From Xestospongia muta (Eukaryota > Porifera > Demospongiae > Haplosclerida > Petrosiidae), in contig OY848927.1 of the NCBI GenBank assembly GCA_963693285.1, forward strand, positions 4,020,643 through 4,084,642: DNA of 64,000 nt, read 5' to 3'. The notes beneath the pieces were generated by a model that ran no database searches, was not told the DNA's origin, and worked only from the letters and a program-made list of their open reading frames with translations. Position numbers and translations under genes: made by a program. Numbering within the stretch: position 1 is the stretch's first letter; each line of letters begins with the position of its first letter. Shown here one piece after another: positions 52,771-64,000 of this stretch.

Positions 52771-55147
52771 ATGGATCTCTTCTCTCAGTGCTTACACAAA
52801 AACTGCTACACTCCTTGTGTAAAGAGATTACAGCAATGTAAGCAGAGAAAAAAGAAGATTGTCACTTCAACAACACCATTACCCAAGACCAAAATTGTAA
52901 CAATAGGAATTATTCATCTTCTTAATCAATTTGGTATTTAACTTGAGACTTAATTCATTGATAAGTTAATCTTCATGTAGGAGCTACTCTAATTTTTCCT
53001 TTCTTACCATTTATGGTACATGATTTCTTCCCAGAATTGAGTAAAGATGAATTAGGTAAGTATACAATGTTAAAGGTTGGTCTCATGTAAGTGTCAGACC
53101 AATTAATCTTTTAACATTGATTATAATATTTTTTTATTGTAGGGAAAAAAGCTGGTTTTCTAGGTAGTGCTTTCTTTGTTGGCAGTTTTGCTGGGAGTTT
53201 AATGTGGGGATGGATTTCTGATTTATGGGGACGTAGACCTGCTTTATTGATGGGAATATGTGGAGGTATTTTCGCACAGCTCTTGTTTGGCTTTAGGTTA
53301 GGGAGATTTTTATATTTTACTGCCTTTAATTTTATTGGCCATGCTCAGAAAGGGAAAGTATTATTCAGTTATTAAAGTTTATGTATTATCTACTTTTAAT
53401 AGTTTAGATGGACTGCAATTTGTACTATAATATTTAACAATTTGTTTTAGTGATCTGTTAGACGTGTACTCAACACTTATGCATATCACAATATTACTTT
53501 TTATAGTCAGAACTTTTGGTGGGCATTAATAGCAAGATTTCTATGGGGTTTTCTCAATGGTAATTTGGGCATTGGAAAGACATATGTATCAGAAGTAAGA
53601 TGTCATATAAGTTCTAAAATATATACTGTTATATTTGTTATTAGATATGTGATGATACAAATCAAGCACAAGGATTTTCTATTTTGGGAACTGCAAGTGG
53701 ATTGGGACGTCTTTTGGTAAGGGGATATGTATGAAACTTGACTTCCATATCTAGCTCTCTCTAGGGATCTGCAGTAGGTGGTTTCTTAGCTCAACCAGCT
53801 AGTAAATACTCTCTCTTTAAAAACAAATTCTTTTGTCAGTTTCCTTATATTCTTCCAATATTTGTAGCAGTTGGGATAGCAATGATTAGCTTCACACGTA
53901 AGATGAATAATGTTGATTTTGGTCATTTTCATTTTTTAGTTGGATTTTGTTTTCTTACTGAAACACTTCACAAATCTAAAACTAATTCGAATAAGCAATT
54001 ATCTACCCAGTCACATGATCAATCTTCTAATGAGAGTAGTGATTCTGACAGTGACTATCATGAAACTGATATTAAAAGGATATCATTGATTAGGGAAAAT
54101 GAAAGTGAACTGACCAATGGCATTGTAGAATCTGATCTAAGTACAAAACAAAAAATCCTCTCCAAGTTAAAACTCCTGATTGATAGACGTGTCATAGTGT
54201 CAGTATTATTATATGGATTTATGGGATTTGTAGCTATTATGTCCAATGAGGTAAGAAAGACTAGAATAGATTATAGAATTTAGAAGTCACACTTTGTAGT
54301 TGTTTCCTTTGCTAATGGTGACTAATCATGAACATGGTGGATATCAACTGGATGACAATGAAATTGGAATGTTTGTGATGATTGTAGCTATTGTAGCACT
54401 TTTTTATCAGGTAGACATAGTTATGATTTTGAAATATACATTATGTTGTTTAGCTTATAATATATCCAAGAGTGGTTTGGTTGTTAGGATATCGTCACTT
54501 AGTGAGAGTTGGTTTGGTAGTATTCATTATTGGTACTTTATTGTTACCGTGGTGTAATGCTATTACTGGTCCTATTGATGCACTGGTCAACAGTTCAGGA
54601 TCTGGAAATGGAAAATGGAATAGAAATATCAGCTCTGATTTTTGTGGAAGACTTTATAGTGAGTCATCTGTGAATGAAAACTCCATTGTCAGATTACCGG
54701 CAAAAGTGTGGGCCATTGTTCTCTTAAGTTTTCTAATGTATGAATTTTCCAGGTCTGATTTTATTTATTTTTTAATCAGTCATAATAATATAGCTATCTT
54801 CTATAGATTAACTTGTTTAGTTTCAATGTCAGTGATGGTCAATAATTCCTCTTTATCAGAAACAAAAGGAACAGTTAATGGTATTGGTCAGTCATTAGTA
54901 GCCATATTTCGATCAGTTGGTCCTACTGTTGGTTCACTTGGTTTTGCATGGAGTGAAGGGAATGGTGAGGTTACACAAGGAGAAATATATTAATGATATT
55001 GCTTTCCTTTCTAATTCTTCAGGTCTTAGATGGCCTCTGAACTATCATTTAATGTTTGAAATTATGGCAGTGATAGCTCTAGGAATTATATTATTTAGTT
55101 TATTACTGCCTAAGACTATTGAGAAAAAGAGAGAACATATGATATAA
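52771..55147 (+). CDS. MFS transporter, ZIFL/TetA-like, copy 1
   Basis: Eleven exons: 52771-52933, 52981-53055, 53143-53296, about 53507-53594, 53645-53717, 53765-53899, about 53939-54250, 54299-54410, about 54451-54752, about 54807-54964, and about 55021-55147. The start at 52771 is shared in position with copies 2 and 3. Membrane signatures: SLMWGWISDLWGRRPALLMG (MFS motif A), GFLNGNLGIGKTYVSEI and GSAVGGFLAQPASKYSLF (motif C region). This arrangement is typical of the ZIFL group related to TetA drug/H+ antiporters. Its central cytosolic loop lacks about 80 residues present in copies 2 and 3 (between LSTK and ILSKLKLL). The 5' start is divergent to TSR2. Substrate unknown. Confidence 0.85.
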
Positions 55148-55261
55148 GTACAAGTAGTCATTTATTTTGTATTATTAATGATAACACAAGTAATTGAATA
55201 TAAAATCTTTTATTAGTGTATATAAATGTAGTAATCTCAAATTTTCTATGAATTATTACAT

Positions 55262-55600
55262 TAGTCAGAGGGTGGGCCTTGTGGTATCATAGATTGCTTT
55301 TCTCTCATTACTACTACACTCACTGTGTAAAGAGAATACAGCAGTGCAAGCAAAGAAAGAAGACTTCATCAGGTAAATATGAATAATGTTAAATTTAGAA
55401 ATTATACTTTTTATTTAGCCTGTAATATATCCAAGTATTGTTGGTTGTTAGAATATTGTCACTTGAGAAGAAGAGACAGTATACAACAAACTAGTTGTGT
55501 TATTGGTTGTTTTTATTTGCATTTTTCTGCGCACAATGGCATGAAGTGCATGAAAAACCTCTCCACTCATCAAATTTGGAATTCTAACTACTATATTTTA
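55262..55600 (+). pseudogene. Decayed MFS copy between copies 1 and 2
   Basis: It begins with sequence matching the promoter/exon 1 of copy 1 (ATG replaced by ATA), has a degraded exon 1 ending at about 55376, then jumps to an exon-9-like acceptor (TTTAGCCTGTAATATATCC) and to the C-terminal and 3' flank sequence of a transporter (ACTAGTTGTGTTATTGG). Most of the middle is deleted. An equivalent relic sits at 58390-58740. Confidence 0.75.
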
Positions 55601-55686
55601 TAATGTTCAGTTTACATAATAACTACATCATTGCATCAGATGAGGGTGGGGCATGCTGAAAGATCATCGTCAGCATATGCCACAAG

Positions 55687-58281
55687 ATGGATTTCTTCTC
55701 TTATTACTTAAATAATAACTGCTATACTCCTTGTGTAAAGAGATTACAGCAATGTAAGCAGAGAAGAAAGAAGGCTGTCTCTTCATCAACACCGTTACCT
55801 AAGACTAAAGTTATTACAATAGGATCTATTCTCCTCCTAAATCAATTTGGTAGATGATTGGTTGGTCACTGAATCTTTGATAGAACAATTCCTGTAGGAT
55901 CTGCAGTGATTTTTCCTTTCTTACCATTTATGGTACATGATTTCTTCCCAGAATTAAGTAAAGATGAATTAGGTAAGTAAATGTTAAACCAATAGACATT
56001 GATTGTAATGATGGAAGTGAGCAGGAAGTCATACTTGCTGCAGATATAGTTAATGTTTAGGATTTAGGGGATGGTAATCAGTTAAATACACAACAAATCA
56101 TAGACTTACTACCGAGCTTATATGCACTACTTATAATGATGATACATAGGTTTCTTATTGTAGGAAGAAAAGCTGGTTTTCTAGGTAGTGCTTTCTTTGT
56201 TGGCAGTTTTGCTGGGAGTTTAATGTGGGGATGGATTTCTGATTTGTGGGGACGTAGACCTGCTTTATTAATGGGAATATGTGGAGGTATTTTCTCACAG
56301 CTCTTGTTTGGCTTTAGGTTACTTCACTATAATATTATAATATAATTATAATGATTTTATGCTAAACTTGTCATATAGTCAGAATTTCTGGTGGGCAATA
56401 ATAGCCAGATTTCTATGGGGTTTTCTCAATGGTAATGTTGGTGTTGTAAAGACATATTTATCAGAGGTAAATTGTGATGTCAACTTTAACTGTACTATTG
56501 TATTTGTCATTAGATATGTGATGATACAAATCAAGCACAAGGATTTTCTATTATGGGGACCACAAGTGGAATAGGTCTTCTTTCGGTTAGAATTTATTCC
56601 TTTTTTTAATTTAAATTTCATATTTCCCTATGTTTTCTAGGGATCTGTATTAGGTGGTTTCTTAGCTCAACCAGCTAGTAAATACTCCCTATTTAGAAAC
56701 AAATTCTTCTGTCAATTTCCCTATGTTCTTCCAATATTTGTAGCAGTTGGAATGGGAATGATTAGCTTCACATGTATGGATACTTTGTCAATCAAAATTT
56801 AACTTTTTCAATTTCATTTATTTAGCTGGATTTTGCTTTCTTAGTGAAACACTTCACAAATCTAAATCTAATTTGAATAAGCAATCACCTGACCAGTCAC
56901 ATGATCAATCTTTGAATGAGAGTAGTGATTCTGACAGTGACTATCATGAAACTGATATTGAAATGGTATCATTGACTAGTGAAAGTGAAAATGAACTGAC
57001 CAATGGCATTGTAGAATCTGATCTAAGTACTGAAGTAGATGTATCATTAACTGATGATTCTGATACAGAACTTCTCATAAGAAAAGAAACAGTACATGTA
57101 CAGCAACAACCACTTAATTGGAAAATTAGAAATAAGATGAAAAGATCTCTAGACCCAATCTCTCTAGGGAAACAATTTCTTCATCATCACAAAGAACAAT
57201 GCATTGAATGTTGTTATTGTTGTTCAAAGGAAACCTGTTTATCACTAGTACATAAAAGAACTGGATCTTCAAATTTGAGTCAAAGAATCCTTTCTAAGTT
57301 AAAACTCCTGATTGATAGACGTGTCATAGTGTCAGTATTGTTATATGGATTTTTGGGATTTGTATTCATTATGTCTAATGAGGTTAGAAAGACTAGAATG
57401 TGAGTATAGAATTTAAAAGTCACATTTTGTAGTTATTTCCTTTGCTAATGGTGACTAATCATGAACATGGTGGATATCAAATGGATGACAATGAAATTGG
57501 AATGTTTGTGATGATTGTAGCTATAGTAGCACTTTTTTATCAGGTAAAGATATATGATGTTAAATCTAGAAGTTATATTTCTTTTTTAGCCTATAATATA
57601 TCCAAGGATGGTTTGGTTGTTAGGATATCGTCACTTGATGAGAATTAGTATGATAGTATTCATTGCTGCTAGTATATTGTTACCATGGTGTAATACTATC
57701 ACTGGTCCTATTGATCCAGTGGTTATCAGTTCAGGATCTGGAAGTGGAGAATGGAATACAAATATCAGCTCTGATTTTTGTGGAAGACTTGATAGTGAGT
57801 CATCTGTGAATGAAAACTCCATTGTCAGATTACCAGCAAAAGTGTGGGTCATTGTTCTTTTATATTTATTAATGTATATACTCTCCAGGTAAGTATAGTG
57901 TTTGATATGATGAAAATTTTATTATTAGTGTTATTAGAACAAACAGTTTTACTTGTATAACTGTGATGGTCAATAATTCATCTTTACCAGAGACAAAAGG
58001 AACAGTTAATGGTATTGGTCAGTCATTAGTGGCCATATTTCGATCAATTGGTCCTAGTGCTGGTTCACTTGGTTTTGCATGGAGTGAAGGGAATGGTGAG
58101 GTTACACAAGGAGAAATATATTAATGATATTGTTTTCCTTTTTCATTGTTCAGGTCTTAGATGGCCTTTGAACTTTCATTTAGTGTTTGAAATTATGGCA
58201 GTAATAGCTCTAGGAATTATATTATTTAGTTTATTACTGCCTAAGACTATTGAGAAGAAGAGAGAACATCATTTGATATAA
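55687..58281 (+). CDS. MFS transporter, ZIFL/TetA-like, copy 2
   Basis: The same eleven-exon plan as copy 1, starting MDFFSYYLNNNCYTPCVKRL and ending TIEKKREHHLI. Motif A (SLMWGWISDLWGRRPALLMG) and the ARFLWGFLNGNVGVVKTYLS and GGFLAQPASKYSLF segments are intact. The central loop exon (56826-57390) is long, acidic, and holds a cysteine cluster (CIECCYCCSKETC). Exon, intron and flanks are almost identical to copy 3 at an offset of 3,146 bp, so the two are a recent duplication. A role in metal or small-molecule export is inferred from the family; the substrate is unknown. Confidence 0.87.
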
Positions 58282-58389
58282 CCATGTATGGGGCAGTCAC
58301 TTATTTTGTATTATTTGTAATAGTACAAGTAATTGAATATAAATTCTTTCATTAGTGTATATAAATGTAGTAATCTCAAATTTTCTATG

Positions 58390-58740
58390 AGTTATTACAT
58401 TAGTCAGAGGGTGGGCCTTGTGGTATCATGCATTGCTTTTTTCTCATTACTGCTACACTCACTGTGTAAAGAGAATACAGCAATGCAAGCAAAGAAAGAA
58501 GACTTCATCAGGTAAATATAAATAATTTTAAATCTAGAAACTATACTTTTTATTTAGCCTGTAATATATCCAAGTATTGTTGGTTGTTAGAATATTGTCA
58601 CTTGAGAAGAAGAGACAGTATACAACAAGCTAGTTGTGTTATTGGTTGTTTTTATTTGCATTTTTCTGCCCACAATGGCATGAAGTGCATGAAAAACCTC
58701 TCCACTCATCAAATTTGGAATTCTAACTGCTATATTTTAT
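58390..58740 (+). pseudogene. Decayed MFS copy between copies 2 and 3
   Basis: Near-identical to the relic at 55262-55600 (ATG replaced by ATGCATTGC, degraded exon 1, then exon-9 and 3'-flank remnants). Its presence in both spacers shows the duplicated unit already contained the relic. Confidence 0.75.
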
Positions 58741-58832
58741 TATGTTCAGTTTACATAATAACTACATCATTGCATCAGATGAGGGTGGGGCATGCTGAAA
58801 GGTCATCTCAGCTCGTGCCACAAGACTGTATC

Positions 58833-61437
58833 ATGGATCTCTTCTCTTATTACTTAAATAATAACTGCTACACTCCTTGTGTAAAGAGATTACAGCAATG
58901 TAAGCAGAGAAGAAAGAAGGCTGTCTCTTCATCAACACCGTTACCTAAGACTAAAGTTATTACAATAGGATCTATTCTCCTCCTAAATCAATTTGGTAGA
59001 TGAATGGTTGGTCACTGAATCTTTGATAGAACAATTCCTGTAGGATCTGCAGTGATTTTTCCTTTCTTACCATTTATGGTACATGATTTCTTCCCAGAAT
59101 TAAGTAAAGATGAATTAGGTAAGTAAATGTTAAACCAATAGACATTGATTGTAATGATGGAAGTGAGCAGGAAGTCATACTTGCTGCAGATATAGTTAAT
59201 GTTTAGGGTTTAGGGGATGGTAATCAGTTAAATACACAACAAATCATAGACTTACTACCGAGCTTATATGCACTACTTATAATGATGATACATAGGTTTC
59301 TTATTGTAGGAAGAAAAGCTGGTTTTCTAGGTAGTGCTTTCTTTGTTGGCAGTTTTGCTGGGAGTTTAATGTGGGGATGGATTTCTGATTTGTGGGGACG
59401 TAGACCTGCTTTATTGATGGGAATATGTGGAGGTATTTTCGCACAGCTCTTGTTTGGCTTTAGGTTACTTCACTATAATATTATAATATAATTATAATGA
59501 TTTTATGCTAAACTTGTCATATAGTCAGAATTTCTGGTGGGCAATAATAGCCAGATTTCTATGGGGTTTTCTCAATGGTAATGTTGGTGTTGTAAAGACA
59601 TATTTGTCAGAGGTAAATTGTGATGTTAACTTTAACTGTACAATTGTATTTGTCATTAGATATGTGATGATACAAATCAAGCACAAGGATTTTCTATTAT
59701 GGGGACCACAGGTGGAATAGGTCTTCTTTTGGTTAGAATTTATTCCTTTTTTAATTCAAAATTTTGTATTTCCCTTTCTTTTTCCAGGGATCTATTTTAG
59801 GTGGTTTCTTAGCTCAACCAGCTAGTAAATACTCTCTCTTTAGAAACAAATTCTTCTGTCAGTTTCCCTATGTTCTTCCAATATTTGTAGCAGTTGTAAT
59901 GGGAATGATCAGTTTCACATGTATGCATACTTCATGGATAATAATAATATTGATTTACCTTGTTCTCATTTCTTTAGCTGGATTTTGCTTTCTTAGTGAA
60001 ACACTTCACAAATCTAAATCTAACTGGAATAAGCAATCACCTGACCAGTCACATGATCAATCTTTGAATGAGAGTAGTGATTCTGACAGTGACTATCATG
60101 AAACTGATATTGAAATGGTATCATTGACTAGTGAAAGTGAAAATGAACTGACCAATGGCATTGTAGAATCTAATATAAGTACTGAAGTAGATGTATCATT
60201 AACTGATGATTCTGATACAGAACTTCTCATAAGAAAAGAAACAGTACATGTACAGCAACAATCACTTCATTGGAAAATTAGAAATAAGATGAAAAGATCT
60301 CTAGACCCAATCTCTCTAGGGAAACGATTTCTTCATCATCACAAAGAACAATGCATTGAATGTTGTTATTGTTGTTCAAAGGAAACCTGTTTATCACTAG
60401 TACATAAAAGAACTGGATCTTCAAATTTGTATCAAAGAATCCTTTCTAAGTTAAAACTCCTGATTGATAGACGTGTCATAGTGTCAGTATTGTTATATGG
60501 ATTTATGGGATTTGTAGCTATTATGGCTAATGAGGTAAAAAAGACTAGAATGTGACTTATAAAATTTGAAAGTCACATTTTGTAGTTGTTTCCTTTGCTA
60601 ATGGTGACTAATCATGCACATGGTGGATATCAAATGGATGACAATGAAATTGGAATGTTTGTGATGATTGTAGCTATTGTAGCACTTTTTTATCAGGTAA
60701 AGATATATGATGTTAAATCTAGAAGTTATATTTCTTTTTTAGCCTATAATATATCCAAGGATGGTTAGGTTGTTAGGATATCGTCGTTTGATGAGAATTA
60801 GTATGATAGTATTTGTTGCTGGCAGTTTATTGTTACCATGGTGTAATACTATCACTGGTCCTATTGATCTAGTGGTTATCAGTTCGGGATCTGGAAGTGG
60901 AGAATGGAATACAAATATCAGCTCTGATTTTTGTGGAGGACTTGATAGTGAGTCATCTGTGAATGAAAACTCCATTGTCAGATTACCAGCAAAAGTGTGG
61001 GCCATTGTTCTTTTATATTTATTAATGAATATACTCTCCAGGTAAGTATAGTGTTTGATATGATGAGAATTTTATTATTAGTGTTATTAGAACAAACACT
61101 TTTATTTGTATAATTGTGATGGTCAATAATTCATCTTTACCAGAGACAAAAGGAACAGTTAATGGTATTGGTCAGTCATTAGTAGCCATATTTCGATCAA
61201 TTGGTCCTAGTGCTGGTTCACTTGGTTTTGCATGGAGTGAAGGGAATGGTGAGGTTACACAAGGAGAAATATATTAATGATATTGTTTTCCTTTTTCATT
61301 GTTTAGGTCTTAGATGGCCTCTAAACTATCATTTAATGTTTGAAATCATAGCAATATTGTCTTTAGCAATTTTATTATTTAGTTTACTACTGCCTAAAAC
61401 TATTGAGAAGAAGAGACAACAAGATACAACCAGCTAG
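58833..61437 (+). CDS. MFS transporter, ZIFL/TetA-like, copy 3
   Basis: Starts MDLFSYYLNNNCYTPCVKRL and ends with a changed C-terminus (EKKRQQDTTS) relative to copies 1 and 2. Motif A and other family motifs are intact. The intron between the exons at about 59788-59921 and 59979-60535 is 57 nt and has no stop in the coding frame, so its retention would add 19 hydrophobic residues. The loop cysteine cluster is kept. The 3' end resembles the decayed relic's tail, so the C-terminus may have come by recombination with it. Family and function as copy 2. Confidence 0.87.
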
Positions 61438-62018
61438 TTGTTTTATTGGTTGGTTTCATTTACAGTTTTAAGTGCATGAATAGCCTCTCTGATTATTAAA
61501 CCTGGAATTCTAACAACTGGCTATAAATTGCAATATTCAGTGTACAGTCTATTTTTTAGTTTAATAATCATTTTACAGAATTTATAACGGCAAGGTAGTG
61601 GTGGCCAAGACAATTGCATGATTTTTCGCTCTTGTTTGAATGTTGTCATTAGTCAGTGAACATTCTGGAGGTTATTTTGCTCCACACCCCGTCTCCAAAA
61701 CCTTAGCAGCAATTTACAATTCACTGCATAACATGATGCTGCTTATATGTAGTTTTATTGTTTTATGAATAAAACTGCATGCGCAACACAATTGCAAATA
61801 ATTTATGAATACATAGTTGAAGTTAGCCTCACATTCCTGGGCCTCATTCCTAAAAAAACACATATAATTAGTTTGAAGGTGGAGCTTGCTTTCTTAAAGG
61901 TCATCTCTCACAGAAGCGGCTAAAGACAGGAATGTTTCCATAGGAATGTTTCCACAGGAATGAGTACATTATATATTCATAGCAACTTAAAATAAATAAT
62001 GGGCGGAGTAACAATTAA
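61438..62018. other. Spacer after the MFS array
   Basis: The first 100 bases resemble the 3' flank remnants of the other MFS copies (ATTGGTTGG..., GGAATTCTAAC). The rest to 62018 is AT-rich with no gene recognised. Confidence 0.55.
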
Positions 62019-64000
62019 TCATTCTTCTATTTTAATTGACTTTATTTTAATGCAATTTGAGCAGATCCAGGCAGCAGTTGGTGGGTTTTCAATATTTACA
62101 CATGTCCTACAAAATAGAAGGTAAACTATTCACATATTATATGTTAATCTTGGTCTGTATATTATTGTTGTCATTTCTATATATAGTATATATAATATAC
62201 CATTAAATATGCTTACCAGTGAAACCATCTACAGCAGTCATCGCATTCTATCATGTCTCTGTGTGTTGTAGATAGTTGGCAATGAGAGCACATCCATTCA
62301 AGACGTTTAGTAGTCACTGTAGTTTGGTGTTGATGATAGTATGATTGAAGTGTAATGTCACCTTACCTAGTTGTTGTAATGCTTCCCATGCTTCATTTGT
62401 CATGTAATCCTGAATGTTAGTGATATCAAAGTTGATTATCTCATCAGGTAGGTTGTCCATTTTCTTTTTCATTTGTACCAGTGTTAATTTGTGTGCTGTT
62501 CCATCAATGACTTTATCTGCTCTATCTTTCGTACATAGCAGTGTTAGAATATCTATAAGGGGAAGGTAAATGTTATTTTATTTCTTGATGTTAGATTTAG
62601 ACATACCATATGTGGATTTCTTAGCCATATATAACCTCATGTCATTGTTTAATTTTTTTTCAATTTCTTCTTTTTGGTGTTCTTTGGCTTCGCTAGTCTA
62701 ATTGATGGTGTTTTTTGTCTCTTACGAGTGCTGAAAAATGGTCGTTGTGGAGCTATAGTTTTATTTACTGGTTCATGTTGTCTTTTTGGTGGAAGTACTG
62801 GTTTTATCTGCTCCGAATAACATTTTATCAGTCCTATTGTGGTACCAAGCTGTGTGTTTATCGTTTGTAATGTCTGTTTATCAGTACATTGTTCTACCAA
62901 TGTTGTAATAGTCTGAATTTTGTTAAAAATATGTTGTCTGGTTTCAATAATGTCCAAATCACCATCATCTGACGTTATTGCTTCAAGTAAGTCATTTAGC
63001 TCTTTTTCTGAATTTTTTCCATCAATAGTTGAGTTGTTTTTATTTAGTTGTTCTTGCCTATTGCATTGTTGAAACTGTACCGTTAAATGAATGTGTTTAC
63101 AAATGTTTCCTATTGTAGTATAGTCTTGACATGTACAGGAGTAGGAGTGTACACATATGTTGCAGTCATTGCATCTTAGTCTACAATTCACTGGGCATAC
63201 CTCATTCTCCATAGTCACCCTGTATTTGTCATTACCATGTGATGATGTCACATCCCATACTCCATGTTCAACTTGTTCAACTGAATCTACTGTCATGTCC
63301 TTGCTGGTTAAATGTCTTTTGTGTATGTCAATTAATCTCTTTGTCTTTTTCCCCTTGGTTAGTTTTATAAGTCGTTCAAATGCTTTGTCTCTTGTAATTT
63401 TCATCAGTGTATTGATACAATTGTCAACTCTTTTATTGATCCTACCGTTCATGTATATGTACTTTAATACACGATGGAAAGCCTCAACATACATGTTAGT
63501 ATTAATAAATGATCCCTGTCTGTAGCATCGTGCCCACTGTTGTTTTCTACCTACGTATGTTCTGATGAAGTACTCTGCAAATGAGGATGTTTCGTCATTC
63601 AGTTGAAGTTGTTGAATTGTTTTTGTCAGAAGTATTTGAAATTTCTGTTTGTCTTTCTCCTCCAGTAAAACACGCAAGTTGTGATACACTGCTACCTGTG
63701 TCTGTTTGTCTTTTATCAGAGAGAGTTTCTCACGCCATGCCCTATCCACATGCCAGGTACATAACAGCTTGTTGTTGACTTCACCAAATACTGACCTCCA
63801 GGAATTATAAAATTGCTCGGCGTCATCGGACATAAACCATTGTGGTGTTATCAAACCGACCCTCTTTTTAACTGCTGTGAAAAAATTGTGAAGTACATAT
63901 TTATCTTCACGATTTGATAAACACCAACCCACCGGGTACCCCTCACCAAATTCGTCTACTACTACCAATGTGACCAAAGAGAAATTATAGCTATTAGTGC
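62019..64000 (-). mobile_element. MULE-type transposase with SWIM and PHD-like fingers (5' truncated by the window)
   Basis: The main open frame runs from beyond 64000 to 62649. It has MULE family features: DEFGEGYPVGW, SDDAEQFYNSW with the CTWHVDRAW strand, then the Glu-containing NMYVEAFHRVLKY, consistent with the catalytic acidic triad (the first Asp lies outside the window). A SWIM zinc finger follows (CTCQDY-x-IGNICKHIH). The frame ends in KKKLKKN and a stop right after a run of eight A. A second frame from there continues with correctly phased exons 62607 on, 62367-62552, 62217-62316 and 62019-62106. These encode a PHD-like finger (WMCSHC, IECDDCCRWFHWTCV, WICSNC). Such SWIM plus PHD additions are known in sponge and cnidarian MULE elements; terminal inverted repeats are not seen. 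Confidence 0.8.

Overview
The window is eukaryotic and looks like a demosponge genome, most like Amphimedon queenslandica (inferred from gene content and architecture, not from a database search). Genes are densely packed, AT-rich, and split by many very short GT-AG introns (often 45-100 nt). The content is animal: two plexins, a Pelle/IRAK-type death-domain kinase, a DNase I relative, BRE1, NDUFA5, TSR2 and mitochondrial dihydrolipoyl dehydrogenase. There are no operons, ribosome binding sites or other prokaryotic signals.

Layout. 99-1744 (+): secreted, probably GPI-anchored DNase I-like nuclease. 2247-12049 (-) and 16100-28592 (+): two complete plexin receptors arranged head to head around a 4 kb spacer that holds duplicated non-LTR retrotransposon relics and a 62-bp palindrome. 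29171-33979 (-): a multidomain protein with a death domain, two CARD-like repeats, a conserved helical region, short coiled coil and a C-terminal CxxC zinc module resembling Shiftless/ZAR1; this is the most novel gene here. 34371-37169 (-): dihydrolipoyl dehydrogenase with two alternative terminal exons. 37513-42215 (+): death-domain/IRAK-like kinase. 43934-46504 (+): membrane-anchored PXK/Slob-like pseudokinase. 46772-47281 (-): NDUFA5. 47356-51213 (+): BRE1 (RNF20/40). 51452-52277 (-): TSR2. 52771-61437 (+): three tandem ZIFL/TetA-like MFS transporter genes plus decayed copies. 62019-64000 (-): 5'-truncated MULE-type transposase with SWIM and PHD-like zinc fingers.

How the genes relate. The death-domain/CARD protein and the death-domain kinase flank dihydrolipoyl dehydrogenase within 4 kb, a possible small innate-immunity neighbourhood. 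The plexin pair could give semaphorin-type guidance signalling. NDUFA5/BRE1 (74 bp apart) and DLD/IRAK (under 350 bp) are divergent pairs that probably share promoters. The MFS array is a recent and ongoing tandem expansion.

A window-wide pattern: nearly all long CT/GA dinucleotide repeats sit in introns, always read CT on the sense strand of the host gene, and most abut the 3' splice site, where they serve as oversized polypyrimidine tracts. Exon boundaries given are from reading GT/AG sites and homologous frames by eye, so single boundaries may be off.
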